Below are positions 39,241 through 50,170 of a stretch of 64,000 bases of DNA, one piece after another. Every line of letters starts with the position of its first letter. Position 1 is the first letter of the stretch. The stretch is from Leishmania mexicana MHOM/GT/2001/U1103 (taxonomy: Eukaryota > Euglenozoa > Kinetoplastea > Trypanosomatida > Trypanosomatidae). Under the pieces are notes generated by a model. That model searched no databases, was not told where the DNA came from, and saw only the letters and a list, made by a program, of their open reading frames with translations. Location: assembly GCF_000234665.1 (NCBI RefSeq), contig NC_018314.1:1-64000 (forward strand), read 5' to 3'. Both the position numbers and the translations under genes were made by a program.

Positions 39241-41445
39241 ATGCCTCGTGAGACGCACGTGTTGCGCTTCAAGGTGATCACGGTGGAGTGTGCGGCCCTG
39301 CCAAATGGCCAGCAATACACCATCATGTACCACCGCGGCAACACGAACCGCTCCACCCCGTGCTACACCGCACAGAGTGGCGTGATCAACTTCGCCAGTA
39401 TGCCGGAGGGCGCTGCCGTGGTGCACTTCAAGGCAGGCCACGGCGGCGGCCGTTTCGCTCCAAAGTACATCCGTTTAATGATCGAGGAGTACACGCGCGG
39501 CATGCCGCGCCGGCTGGTGGGGGAAACGGAGGCGGATTGCACGCAGGTGTTGAAGGACTACGGATCGTCCGGCTCAGGCATCCTCACCGTTGTCTTCCGT
39601 CTCTATGGCACCACCGCCAAGATGAGGATTGCGGTGCTCGTGTACCCAGAGCACGCCCCTCCTCTCTCCTTCGACGGGTTGATCGACCCGAGCGAGGTGG
39701 CTGCGCCGCTTCCGCCGCAGGCGGTGAAGGTGATGAACCGTGGGGAGGCCATGATGATACTTATGGGGCTAGAGACGTTGCTCGAGCGGCGGCGTATGAT
39801 GAAGGTGGAGGGGCAGTGCTTGCCGCAGTCTCGTGAGGAGAAGAAGCTGGCGGAGCTCGAGAAGCGCCGCAAGGCCCTTGTGGGCTCGGAGGGTCTGGCG
39901 ACAGAGGTGATCAAAACCCGGTGCGAGGAAGTGGTGGCTGTGCAGTACATCGCGCTTGCCCGGAAGCACCGCAACAACTTCATTGGCCAGACCGCCGCCT
40001 ACCTCCGCGAGATGGCCATAAGCTCTGGCGAGGACTTCATCGGCGACGAGGGAGACAGCAGCGGCAACACGCTGATGGAGCAGCTAAACCGGGTGAACCG
40101 CAGCATTGAGGAGGTAGAGATGCAGGTGAAGAAACTAGAGGAGGAGCAGATGGCGCTCGGTCGCATTCAGCATAAGGTGGATGTGATGGGGGAGCTGACC
40201 GCGAACCTCGACAAGGTCGCTGCGCTTCAGCAGAAGATGCAGGTGCTGAAGGAGTCCCGCACAGCACTGACGGAGGCCATGAGTAAGCAGGCCGCGAAGA
40301 AGAACACCCCACTCGCCCGCGAGGTGGCTGCCATCAAGGCTCGCATTGCCGCGCTGAATGCGGAGCAGCAGCAGATAGCGCCAAAGATCCAGCACATGGT
40401 GGCAGTGGCGGCTTCGCACGCGGTGAAATGGGCCCGCAGCAAGAACCCGCCGGAGTCGGATATCAAGAGCCACATAGATGCCTCGCGAGAAGCTGATGGG
40501 AACGGCTGCAACGCCGTCGACGATCTCTTCAGCGACGCCGGCAAACCGAAGAAGGCGAAGGAGAAGCCCGTCCTGAACGACGTGCAGCGCAAGCAGGTTG
40601 TGGAGGCGCTCAAAGACCTCGAAGCCAGCACCGCACCCATCCCTACCCGCTCGTCCACCTCGGAGTCCTCCAGCTCCGGCCACCGCACCCCGCGTGACCT
40701 CTTCGCTGACGCGGGCCTGCCTACTATGGGCGACTTCAGCACCACCAAGAGGAAGGAAGAGGAGGCAGCAACCAAGAAGAAGGGTGGCACCCCCACAAAG
40801 CCCGTCCGCGAGGACCCGCTGAAGCCCTCTGGTCTCGACGCAGACATGTTTTCAGCGAAGCCGGCGCCGGCTGCCGCCTCTAACGTACAAGCGGGTTTGC
40901 CCTCGATGAGCGATTTCACGCGGCCTTCCACCTCGTTGAGGCAGCAGGACGCCCAGCCTACGTTTGACTTTGGGAGCATCCTGCAGGCGAGCTCGGTCTC
41001 CCCACAGATTGGCGGCGGCTTTGTGCTGGAGCCGCAGTCGTCCGTGGCAGCGACTTCGAGCTTCGCCGCCGCGGCACCTTCTGCTGTCAGGGGTGCCTAC
41101 AACAAGAGAGACGACCCCTACTATGATGAGATGGACGACTTCACGGTGTCAGCGGACGTCGCCGAAAAGCACTACGATGCTGTAGAGATCACCGGCGGCA
41201 TTTTCAGCTTTCAGGATGACACGAGCCCGCCAGACTACGTGGCGTCACGTCCGACTTTTGACTTTGGCCCAAGCGGCGGTGGCGATGACGGCCCGAGCGG
41301 GATTGGGGTCACGGTTTCGCCAGCAGAGACCTTCTCCTTTGGCGGTGGGACCGCGGATGAGTCGTCAACCAACAACCGCCAAAACAACTCCGACAACCCG
41401 TACACCGGCATCACAAACCTGCCAACCTACAACTTCAGCAGCTGA
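39241..41445 (+). CDS. NT-C2 domain and coiled-coil protein with motif-rich disordered tail
   Basis: The product is 734 residues. I recognise no named orthologue. Residues ~6-138 look like the N-terminal C2 domain of the EEIG1/EHBP1 type. LRFKVITVECAALPNGQQYT opens it, IRLMIEEYTRGMPRRLVGET gives the middle strands, and a hydrophobic strand, MRIAVLVYPE, closes it. Residues ~165-400 are charged helix with heptad-like spacing. The remainder is disordered and repeats short motifs: DLFSDAG and DLFADAG; LPTMGDF and LPSMSDF; PTFDFG twice; plus DMF, MDDF and FSFGGG. Such DxF/FxF motifs are typical ligands of clathrin-adaptor appendages, so a membrane-traffic adaptor is my best guess. FG-type motifs of nucleoporins are an alternative. 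The open frame extends far upstream, but the ATG at 39241 starts the domain. Confidence 0.8.
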   Translation: MPRETHVLRFKVITVECAALPNGQQYTIMYHRGNTNRSTPCYTAQSGVINFASMPEGAAVVHFKAGHGGGRFAPKYIRLMIEEYTRGMPRRLVGETEADCTQVLKDYGSSGSGILTVVFRLYGTTAKMRIAVLVYPEHAPPLSFDGLIDPSEVAAPLPPQAVKVMNRGEAMMILMGLETLLERRRMMKVEGQCLPQSREEKKLAELEKRRKALVGSEGLATEVIKTRCEEVVAVQYIALARKHRNNFIGQTAAYLREMAISSGEDFIGDEGDSSGNTLMEQLNRVNRSIEEVEMQVKKLEEEQMALGRIQHKVDVMGELTANLDKVAALQQKMQVLKESRTALTEAMSKQAAKKNTPLAREVAAIKARIAALNAEQQQIAPKIQHMVAVAASHAVKWARSKNPPESDIKSHIDASREADGNGCNAVDDLFSDAGKPKKAKEKPVLNDVQRKQVVEALKDLEASTAPIPTRSSTSESSSSGHRTPRDLFADAGLPTMGDFSTTKRKEEEAATKKKGGTPTKPVREDPLKPSGLDADMFSAKPAPAAASNVQAGLPSMSDFTRPSTSLRQQDAQPTFDFGSILQASSVSPQIGGGFVLEPQSSVAATSSFAAAAPSAVRGAYNKRDDPYYDEMDDFTVSADVAEKHYDAVEITGGIFSFQDDTSPPDYVASRPTFDFGPSGGGDDGPSGIGVTVSPAETFSFGGGTADESSTNNRQNNSDNPYTGITNLPTYNFSS

Positions 41446-43249
41446 GGTGGGAACGTGGCGGGGGGGTGGGAGCTGTTGTCGTCATGGCGACGTGCGTTCG
41501 GTTTTGAGAAGGGGATAGCGGGCGGGGGACTGTGGGCCGCTGCATGCATCCATCCGTCTCTCCTGCCCTCTTCCCTTGGAGGGCGTCTGGTGTGACGTGC
41601 ACGTCTATCGTGGGCTCTCTTGGTTCTTGTGCTTCGTCAACTTTTTTGGCTGTGGCCTGCGGTCGCTCTCGCGTCTCTCAGTTTCTTTGTCTGCGTGTTC
41701 TCGACTCTATTCCTCTGTGTGCGTGCGCCAAGTAGTAGTCCGAATCGTTGCAGCATGACATCATCGTCTCCGCCGCCGGCACACAGACCTTCTCTAGCGA
41801 CATCTCTCTCCTTTCCTAATGCAAACCTCAACGTGCGTCGAGGACACGCAGCATTGGTCGTGAGAGCGCCTCGCTATAGACAGGCGGGGGCGGGGCGCGG
41901 AATCAGACACACACAAACGCTTCGTCTTGTCCCCATTCTTGCTTTTTTTTCGTGAGCAACCACTTGACTCGCGTTATGCCCTCTTGTAGGGTGTGGCGGG
42001 TGGCACGGGATAGTCACGCGTGTTTGATCGATCGACGATGCTCCCCCAACCTCTTGGGTCTGTGCATGCATGTATGTGTGCGCTCGCTAGGATGGGTCTG
42101 CAGGGAGACGCGCGGCTACAGTGCTCATGATGAAGCTGAGGCGAGCAAGTCGGTAAGCCGCTGCTTTTGGTTGTTGTGTTGCCCCCTTTTTTGGCTGGTT
42201 TTACCATCCCATCCTTTCACCTCACCCTGAGGATGATGATGGGGGGCACTATATTACGCTACTGTGTTGAAGCATGTATGTGTGTGTGTGTGTGTGCACG
42301 TTCCCTCGCTGTCTGGATCATTGCTGATGGGTTCCCCCCCCCCCTGTTTCGTTTGGGCTCATGATACATTTTTCATTGTACACGCTCGTTCCCCCCCTCC
42401 CCGATACTCTCCTCGTACTCGTTCTCGTTGTCTGTTGGGTCATTACGGTGCAAATGTGTGCGTGGGCAGCGGATGGGCTCGTGACTTTATTAGCTCGATC
42501 AAGCCGGTGTGTGCGTCATGCGCCATTTATGTCCGCTGACATGGACCGCAGGAAAGGAACTCGGAAAACAAGCACGCAGAGGAGCCGTAGCATGACCAAA
42601 ACAAAAAGAGCATGCAACGCTGGGAACATGGCTCGCTCACCACCGCGCTCCCTCCCACCCTCCCTCCTCTCTACTTTTGAGAGAGGTGCGCCCTCATCAC
42701 TGTTGCCTGCGTCGCTTCCGACGCCAGTATGCGCTTGAGGGTGCGACAAGGAAAAGAATCGAGTGAGGGGCTTTGGCATTGGACGATGCAACATGTCCAC
42801 GTCACTCTCCTCCCGTGATTGTGGTTCTGTAACTACATATGCGGCGGGACCCGCACGCCGTCGAGCAGGCAGTGCTCTTCCTCCTCTCTCCATCTTCCAT
42901 CTTGTCTGCTCTCTCACAGCCTCCGTCCTTTGGCTCTTGTCGGGCGATCATACGCACCCTGGCTTCGCTCCTCTCCTCTGCTCGTGTTTGTGCCCTCCCT
43001 GCTTTTTGGGCGCGTGTCTTTGGGAGAGGTGTGTGTGTGTGTGTGCATTGCGCCGTCCACCATGCCGGCTTCTGTGTCTCCGGCGCTGCATCTCTCTCAC
43101 TCTCACGCGCGCGTCGTACAACGGCAAAGGTGAGGAGAGGAGGACTTTGGTTACGTCATCGGCCCAGGCCGCCCTTCAGCTGCTCTCCGTGTGTGCACGG
43201 TGCTCAGCAGGAGGCAAACAAAAAGACACACACGCTGCACTGACACAGG
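41446..43249 (+). other. Intergenic spacer
   Basis: No convincing gene is seen. (GT)n tracts lie at about 42275-42296 and 43029-43044. A basic 69-codon ATG frame at 42529-42738 is probably chance. The sequence is pyrimidine-rich before the next gene, especially at 42870-42990. Confidence 0.6.
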
Positions 43250-45595
43250 ATGCGCGCACGTGCTCAGCGATGCCTTTATACCGCTCTGCACCGTCCCTGG
43301 CCTGCATTCATGCGCGGCGCGCAGGGAACGCAACGCCGCGGCTTCTTCGACACACTCATCGCCGATGAGGCCGCGGTCTCGGGGATGACAGCGTCCAATG
43401 TGTTGCCACGGGACTCGTCTGCCACGGATGACCCCACGCCGAGTGAGGTGGACTCCTCCTACACGCATCCCCTCGACGTGAGCGACGCGCCCTTCAAGCT
43501 GTACGGAGAGTCCGCCCCGTATGCCAAGGAAGACGCTGGCCACATCTTCTCCTCCGCCAAAGTGCAGAGCTACGACCCCGCCATCCTCTTCAACGATGGG
43601 CAACTGCAAGAAGGGCACCAGGGGTTAATCAACCCCACCGGCAGCCTCGGCGCTGGCCGATCAGGGGATTCGCCGCTGGCAGCCGATGACCCGGAGACAG
43701 CAACGCAAACGACCGAGGATGAAGAGAGCGACGCCGTCATGCGCTCTGGACGCGACAAGCAAGGCGCCGCGGGTGCGGCAGCGATGGCTGCGGCGATGCT
43801 CGACTCGCGCCGCGCGGCTGAAGGCATAGCCATGGTACCAGGCCACCCGCTCCCGGTCGTCTTCCCACGATCTGACGGGCTGTCGCCGGCTTCGCGCGTC
43901 GTCAAGAAGTTCGGCTCCGGAGGTTTGCACGAGACACACGCTGGAAAGCAGGCACGTCAGACGAGGGAGAGCAGCGAAGAGAACGGTGATGCGATCATGT
44001 GCGGTGAGGTCATGGAGAGTGAGCGGTGCGTCGAGTCGCACAGCCTGCAGCACAGCATTACATGGCGGGTCCAGGTGCTTGATGAGCACTGCAAGCCCAC
44101 TCCCATACAGCACTTTCAGCACTTCCGCGACGCGATGGATGTGCTGCCGGCGCGTGTAATGCAGGGGCTGAGTGAATCAGGGCTCACGCGCCCGACGCTC
44201 TTCCAGTCGGCCGCGATCCCGCAGCTGATGCGCGGGCGCGATGTCGTCGGCATCGCTCCCAATGGCAGCGGCACGACACTCGCTTACGCCGTGCGGTCCA
44301 TGGCCGTGCTCGTGAAGGTCAAGGCCGCCGAGGAGCAGGAGCGGCTGGCGAAGGTGGTGGAAGAGGGCGCCGAGTCGGCGCCACTGCCGCCAGAGCTGTC
44401 TGAGGCGCCGTCATCATCGTCTGGCGAGGTCGTGGCGCACCCGATTGTGGTTGTGCTGTGCACCAACCGCCAAACGGTGCTGCGGACGGCCGCGATGTAC
44501 AGCAGCCTCGCTGGCGAAGACGTTCGACTCGTGGCAGCGTATCAGTTGGTGAACGGTGGCGATGAAGAAGGCCAGCGGAGCGCCATTCGCCGGAAGAAGG
44601 GCTGCGACGTAATTGTGGCCACGCCAGCTTGCCTGACGGCGTTGGTGCACGAGGGCCATGTCGCTCTGAGTCGCGTGCACGTACTGGTGGTAGACAGAAC
44701 GAACCATCTCTTGGCGGTGGACCCCACCCCGAATGGCCGCTCAGCGTTGCAGCATGTCGAGGACATAATGCACGCTGTGAAAGAGAACGGCGTCGCGCAT
44801 CAGTTTTCTCTGTGGTGCACCGAGTTGGGGCCGTCCCTCGAGTCCCTCGTGCGCAAGTACATGTCACCGCTGACCGTGACGGTGATGGCGACGCGCGAGG
44901 AGCACACAAACGCGAATGTGCGCCAGATCCTGTACCCGCTGCCCAGTCGCGATGACCGTATCAAGGCCATCCAGCAGCTGTACGACCAGGGCACCATCTT
45001 GAAGCGCGACCAGGTGGTGGTGTACTGCGCCTATCGCGAGACCGCCGAGGAGGTGAGGAGGGAGCTGATTAAGGCGCTGTCTGCCCCGTCGTCCATGGTT
45101 CAGTGTGTGCACAGCGGCCTGCGCTCTCGCAAGCGCAACGAACTCCTCAAGGCCTTCCAGCACGGGGACATACGCATTTTGGTTGTCACGGACGTGGCGA
45201 CAAAGCGACTCGATGTCGAGGAGCTGGAGCACGTCATCCACTACGACCTGCCTGCCGTCACGGAGGTGTACATGCAGCGCGTTAGCCAGGTGGACCGCTC
45301 CTGCCGCCAAGGGACGTCGCACACCTTCCTCACCCCAGGCGACACCCGCGTGCCGAGAATTGCCAGATTTGTGGAGAAGCAGACGGAACACGCCCTCAAC
45401 GATGACATCCGCAAGATAATCGCGGACATCGAGACCGCGGACGGCGAGGACAGCTGGGTCACCCCGGTGCTGCGCATGCATGGCCACGCCGTGTCGAACA
45501 CGAAATGGCAGGTGCGCGGACGGCGGGAGATACGGCAGCAAGTAGAGACGCTCTCTGGTCTAGTGTGCGAGTCGGACAAGAAGCCTGTGGGCTAG
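43250..45595 (+). CDS. DEAD-box helicase-like protein with degraded catalytic motifs, probably mitochondrial
   Basis: The product is 781 residues. The N-terminus (MRARAQRCLYTALHRPWPAF) is Arg-rich with no acidic residue in its first ~30, like a mitochondrial leader. Two RecA-like domains of DEAD-box type follow after ~280 residues. The Q-motif region reads GLTRPTLFQSAAIPQLMRGR. Motif I is APNGSGTT at 336-343, where the lysine of AxxGxGKT is Thr342. Motif II is DRTN at 482-485 instead of DEAD. Motif III reads SLWCTE instead of SAT. Motif VI is QRVSQVDR at 676-683 instead of HRxGRxxR. The domain-2 core is better kept (DQVVVYCAYRETAEEV, ILVVTDVATKRLDVEE). It probably cannot hydrolyse ATP and may be a structural subunit of a mitochondrial RNA-processing or ribosome-assembly complex. 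That role is inferred. M21 at 43310 is an alternative start. Confidence 0.85.
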   Translation: MRARAQRCLYTALHRPWPAFMRGAQGTQRRGFFDTLIADEAAVSGMTASNVLPRDSSATDDPTPSEVDSSYTHPLDVSDAPFKLYGESAPYAKEDAGHIFSSAKVQSYDPAILFNDGQLQEGHQGLINPTGSLGAGRSGDSPLAADDPETATQTTEDEESDAVMRSGRDKQGAAGAAAMAAAMLDSRRAAEGIAMVPGHPLPVVFPRSDGLSPASRVVKKFGSGGLHETHAGKQARQTRESSEENGDAIMCGEVMESERCVESHSLQHSITWRVQVLDEHCKPTPIQHFQHFRDAMDVLPARVMQGLSESGLTRPTLFQSAAIPQLMRGRDVVGIAPNGSGTTLAYAVRSMAVLVKVKAAEEQERLAKVVEEGAESAPLPPELSEAPSSSSGEVVAHPIVVVLCTNRQTVLRTAAMYSSLAGEDVRLVAAYQLVNGGDEEGQRSAIRRKKGCDVIVATPACLTALVHEGHVALSRVHVLVVDRTNHLLAVDPTPNGRSALQHVEDIMHAVKENGVAHQFSLWCTELGPSLESLVRKYMSPLTVTVMATREEHTNANVRQILYPLPSRDDRIKAIQQLYDQGTILKRDQVVVYCAYRETAEEVRRELIKALSAPSSMVQCVHSGLRSRKRNELLKAFQHGDIRILVVTDVATKRLDVEELEHVIHYDLPAVTEVYMQRVSQVDRSCRQGTSHTFLTPGDTRVPRIARFVEKQTEHALNDDIRKIIADIETADGEDSWVTPVLRMHGHAVSNTKWQVRGRREIRQQVETLSGLVCESDKKPVG

Positions 45596-48500
45596 GCACG
45601 GAGGGCGGTGGACGGGACAACACCACTGCCGATAATGACGTGTCGGCGCAAAAGCCACCGAACATGACTTGGAGGCGAAGGAGGTGCACGCGAAGTGCTT
45701 CAACCCCCCCCCTCCTCGCCGTCTTCCGGTTGAGGAAAACGAGTGCGGTACAGGGTTGCAGAACCAGCGAGGGATGAAAAGCAGAGGAGGAGGGGGTGAA
45801 AGAGATCGATCTCGGGGTACCGCTGCTGTTGCTGCTGCTGCGACTGCGACAATCAGGGCAGGCGCTCTGCTCTTCTTCTTCCTTCGCAGCTCTTGTTTGA
45901 GTGCTGTGTCAGTATGCGTTGTGTCCCACCGTTGACATCTACTTTCACCGATGTGCTCTCTCGGATTTTTTGTCATCGTGGGCAGCCGCGTGCTTTGATG
46001 CTCATTGCATGCAGAAGAGCGCACGCACACCAATCACTTGAAAGGGGGAGGGGCGGCGAGAGGCGACTACGTGATAGCGTCTCTGCTTGATGAAGCGCCA
46101 CACTGTCCCACTCCAGCTTTGATGTAGTATCCGTTACCCACACTGAGCCTATTCATCCAGGCCATTCTGTCCGGCTAGTGCGATGGTGCGTGCATGTGCG
46201 CCTTGGCGTCGTTTCACCTCCCGTAAGATTTTCTGCTGCTTGCTCACACTGCTTTCGCCGACACACCCGCACACTGCATCGTCACCGCGTTCTCCTCTCT
46301 CCTCCCCGCCTCTTTGCTTCTCTAATGTCTACGTGCACTGCAGGTCTGTGTGTCTGCTCCAGCATCGCCACAGCGCACATCACCGCCGCTGGAACCACAG
46401 CGGGAAGACCAGACAAAAAAAACGAAAAAGATTGGAAGCAAACATCATTGAATCGAAAGGAAAAAAAAGAGCGCGCATTACGTTTCGTTCTATTCCCCCC
46501 CCCCCCCGCAACTCCCAGATACGCTGGGTACGCCGTCGGGCGTGCGCGTGCCGGTTACTAGCGGCACACGCGCAGATGCAAAGAGGGACTGAGTGACGCA
46601 CTACGGCATACATCCCCTCCCACACCCTAAGCGCCCGGCTCCCTTGAAGCAACACCAGCCAGTGGCCACAAACGGACAGCGCAACAGATCGTCGCAGGGA
46701 AACGTAAGCAGTGCGCATCAAGGTGAGAAATTGCAAGAGTCTGAGCACGCATTGATGCGTTGGCCTTGCCCTTTCCCGTCCCCTCCACTTCACTCTCCCC
46801 TTCGCTTACTCTCTTTTCGTTCCTCTGCTGCTGGTCTTGTCCCGTCCTCTTCCTCTTTTCATTTTTTCCTTGCTGCTTCGCTGTTTCGCCTCGACAAGAT
46901 CGTTGCGATTTGTGCGTGTGTATGTGTGGGCATGTACGTGTGTGAGCGTCCCCCCTCCCTCTGTGCTCGATTCCGTTCTTCTCGGCCCCTCTCCCCGCTC
47001 TTGTTGCCTTCGTACATAGAAACATCACCTCCTCCACAGGACCACACCCCTCGTCACCATCCGCGCCCCAGAGGCACGGCGCCTTTTCTCTCTCGCTCTC
47101 ATCGTGTGACGAACACTGGGAAGGGGAGGAACTCCACGAAAGGCGTTGTGCGCTTACCAACTCACGCAAAAAAAGGAGTACGACACCAGGCAACAGCGGC
47201 GATGAGGCACAAGGGCACACTCCTCCGCCGCGAGGATCGATAGAGTTGGGAGTGAACACTTCGGCATCGCGAAGCGAAAGATTTCAGGGGCATTGCACAC
47301 AACAGGGAACGAAAGAGAAGGAGCCCGATCACCGACTCCCTCCCTCCCCCTCCCCATTTCCCCCTCTCGCACTACGTCCGTCACCTCTCCATCTTTTTCT
47401 TTCCGCATTCTCTTGTCTTACCGTGCTTGGCTGCTCTGTGACACGGAGTTTGCCATCACACCTTACTTCACCCCCCCCTCTGAACCATTTTTACGTCTCG
47501 TTGTTGTTTTTTTCTGCTTCCCTCGTCGTTGTCCTTCTCTCCCATTCCGCGAGTGTAGCTCATGTGACGCACTCGCTCATCCACCGCCATCATTGGCAGT
47601 GCTCTCCTTCTTAGTTTCTATTTTCGCGTGTGTGTGTGCGTGTTGGTGTACCAACGAGAGGCAGACACCAACGGCCAGCTGTCTCCTCTCATGTGTTTCT
47701 CCTTCTCTGGCGAGCTATCCCCCCCCCGCTCTTTATTCTCCTCAGGTTTCTTCGAGTCTACCCCTCTGAAGGAAAAGAAAACCAAGTCTATCTTCAGCCG
47801 GCACGTTTGCCCGCGTGTAGCAGCAGCAGCAGCGTTCACGTACTGCTGCCCCACCAGGAACCACACACACACACACACACATTGCGTGAGGTGGTGTGGT
47901 CTCGGTTTTATCCCTCCGAGGCTGCCTGCTGCCATCCTCTCTGCCTCCTCTTCCCTCCCCCACTTCCTCCTCTCCTCATTCCCTCGTCGGGGGAGTGGGG
48001 AGGGCTCATGCACCAACACACTCGCGCACCCTTCCTAGATATGTTAACCCAACTGTTTCCTCTTCTTCCTGTGCAGCCGTCTTCATTCTTGTCGCTGCCC
48101 ACTCACTTTGGCCTGAGCCCACACCTTTCTTGCCCCTCCCCCTCCCCCCTCCTCTCTAAGAGCAGCGGCGGCACTCCAGCCAGGAAGGGAGGGAAGAGGC
48201 AGACAATATCAAGGCAACCACGCGTTCTAGCACAGGCACGCACATCGTAGCGAGGAGACAGTAAGGGCAGAGCACGCCTACACGTCGATTAGTCATAACG
48301 ACGAAACACCAGAATAATATATATACGAAAAAAAAAGAGAAAGACGGGCAGGTGGCAGAATTCGATCAGGAGAGACCCCTCGCCACCACCACCACCACTC
48401 ACTCACCCACCCATTCCACCCCTCCGCCACTCTCTCGATCGCTACATAGAGAAACAAAAGGGGGAGAGAAACGACGGCACAAGCATCTGTGCGTGATCGC

Positions 48501-49060
48501 ATACGTCAGCGCTTGTGCTGCTCTTCGAATATTAGCAGTCCTGTGGGAGGGAGTCTGGCGGGTGCGCTCTCCCTCTCTCTCGCTGACACACACGCGCCTC
48601 TTTTTCTTACGCTTTTTCGTCGTCATTTTCTCCTCCCGCTCTTCTTTTCGCGTGTTGTTGCGGGTTGACGTGTGGGGGAGGCGGCGGCGGGGGAGGTCCA
48701 GACGGCGTTCAACTCTGCCGTCTTCTGGGCCACCCAGCTTTGTCGGAGACGTGTTGCTCACGCTTGTTTCTGTGTCTGTGGTCCTGAGTATCTTCGCTGC
48801 ATCCGTATCTCCGGCCCGTTGTCGCGCGTGCGTCTTTGCCGGCCGCCTCACACGTCCTTCCCCCGCGCATTTTCCCTTTGTGGACTTTTCTTGTTGCTCT
48901 GTTTATAATTTTGTTAGTGCTCCTCCGTCGCCACCGCTGGCGCTCGTTCTCTCCGCCTGTCTGTGCGGAGAATAGACGGTCTTTTGGTGACGCGGCTTCA
49001 CAGAGCAGCGTTGCAGGTGCAAGCACCGAGTCTGCACGGCGAAGTGGAGAAAGACCGAAG
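45596..49060 (+). other. Long spacer (3.5 kb)
   Basis: No gene is recognised. It holds a thirteen-C run at 46495-46507, a (CA)n tract at about 47863-47881, (CCA)n near 48382-48400, and several purine-rich patches (45760-45810, 48170-48240, 48330-48350). ORFs here follow base composition rather than protein-like sequence. Confidence 0.6.
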
Positions 49061-50170
49061 ATGGGCGACATGGACATGGACATGGACATGCGTATACATC
49101 CCACGAAGTATACCAGTGGCCTCGAGTCAGGTCCCTTCACTAGTGAGGACGTCTTATCAACGAACACTGATCCAGTCCATGGCTACGACGCCTCCACTGC
49201 TGCGCTTGGGGCCCACTCCACTTTGTTCCACGCGCTGGCTGCGGTGGAGGAAGATGACGACGGGGAGAACAGCAACGACGTGCTGCTGCGCCTCCTGAAC
49301 GAAGTCAGGGCCGTTGAGAGTGACGACGACGATGACGAAGTGGAGGTAATTGATAAGGGCTCTGACGAGAACGCCGCTGACTTGCTCGCTCTCCGTCACA
49401 GAGAAGAGCCGGCGAAGCCGTACATGCCGCCCTACACGGCTGTCCCCCGCGGCGGGGCGGCCATGGTCGCCGGCGGCTTCACGGTCGAAGGCAACGCCTC
49501 GTACTCGTCTGCCGCCAGCCTGCCCCCTCCTCCGCCCCCGCCGCCGCCGCCGGCGTACAGCACGCCAAGTATGGCTCCGCGGAGCCCTTATGCGAACTGT
49601 TACTCCGGCATTCCGCATCTCTCCACTACACCCGGCTCGAAGCCGCCGCCGCCGTCGTTCGCGGAGGCTATGGCGACGGCGCACGGCACCCCTGCCTCAC
49701 TGCTCGGGCGTTCGGTGCCTTCACAAGAGTGCTCTCCGATGTTGGCCAACTACGTTCCACCCATGCCGGCAGCGCCGCAGGAGACGGTGCTGCTGCGCAA
49801 CAGCAATGGCGTCTTTTTGCTGCAACCGATCTCCAAGCCGACGCCGCCGTACACCCCACCGGCTGGCAGCACCTCTCCCCCGGTCTCCCCGCTGCCGCGA
49901 TACTCGCTGCCGCCGGCCGCCGCATCCACGCTGAACACCGCCGCCGCCAACGGCTTCCTTGGCAGCTCCATGGTGCAGGCGAGCACGCGGGCTTCCAGCA
50001 TCGCGGAGCCTCTGCACTACACGCCATTCGGGCCCGCAGGAGTCAGTCCATACCTCAGCACCACGGCCCCCTACTCGCACGACGTTGGATCGGTGCGTGG
50101 CACCCCGTCTTTGGGGGCTGCACCGCCGCCGTACGCATGCGGGGCACCTCGAGCACCGGCGGCGCGCTGA
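49061..50170 (+). CDS. Hypothetical proline-rich low-complexity protein
   Basis: The product is 369 residues. I recognise no family. It opens with a (Asp-Met)n stretch, MGDMDMDMDMRIHP, encoded by a short GACATG repeat. Acidic segments follow (EEDDDGENSND, ESDDDDDEVEVIDK), then a ten-proline run near residue 160, then a Pro/Ala/Ser/Tyr-rich tail with PPY- and PPPY-like pieces (PPYTAVP, PPYTPP, PPPYACG). No membrane segment or folded domain is apparent. PPxY motifs are WW-domain ligands and polyproline binds SH3/EVH1/profilin, so a scaffold is possible. The frame is open upstream to a TTG, but the first ATG after the pyrimidine-rich region is at 49061. GC-rich third positions support that it is translated. 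Confidence 0.65.
   Translation: MGDMDMDMDMRIHPTKYTSGLESGPFTSEDVLSTNTDPVHGYDASTAALGAHSTLFHALAAVEEDDDGENSNDVLLRLLNEVRAVESDDDDDEVEVIDKGSDENAADLLALRHREEPAKPYMPPYTAVPRGGAAMVAGGFTVEGNASYSSAASLPPPPPPPPPPAYSTPSMAPRSPYANCYSGIPHLSTTPGSKPPPPSFAEAMATAHGTPASLLGRSVPSQECSPMLANYVPPMPAAPQETVLLRNSNGVFLLQPISKPTPPYTPPAGSTSPPVSPLPRYSLPPAAASTLNTAAANGFLGSSMVQASTRASSIAEPLHYTPFGPAGVSPYLSTTAPYSHDVGSVRGTPSLGAAPPPYACGAPRAPAAR

Noticed and set aside
46593..47243. 216-codon + frame in the spacer after the pseudo-helicase gene
   Set aside because: It begins at a non-ATG codon, is interrupted by pyrimidine-type low complexity, and its basic end shows no known motif.
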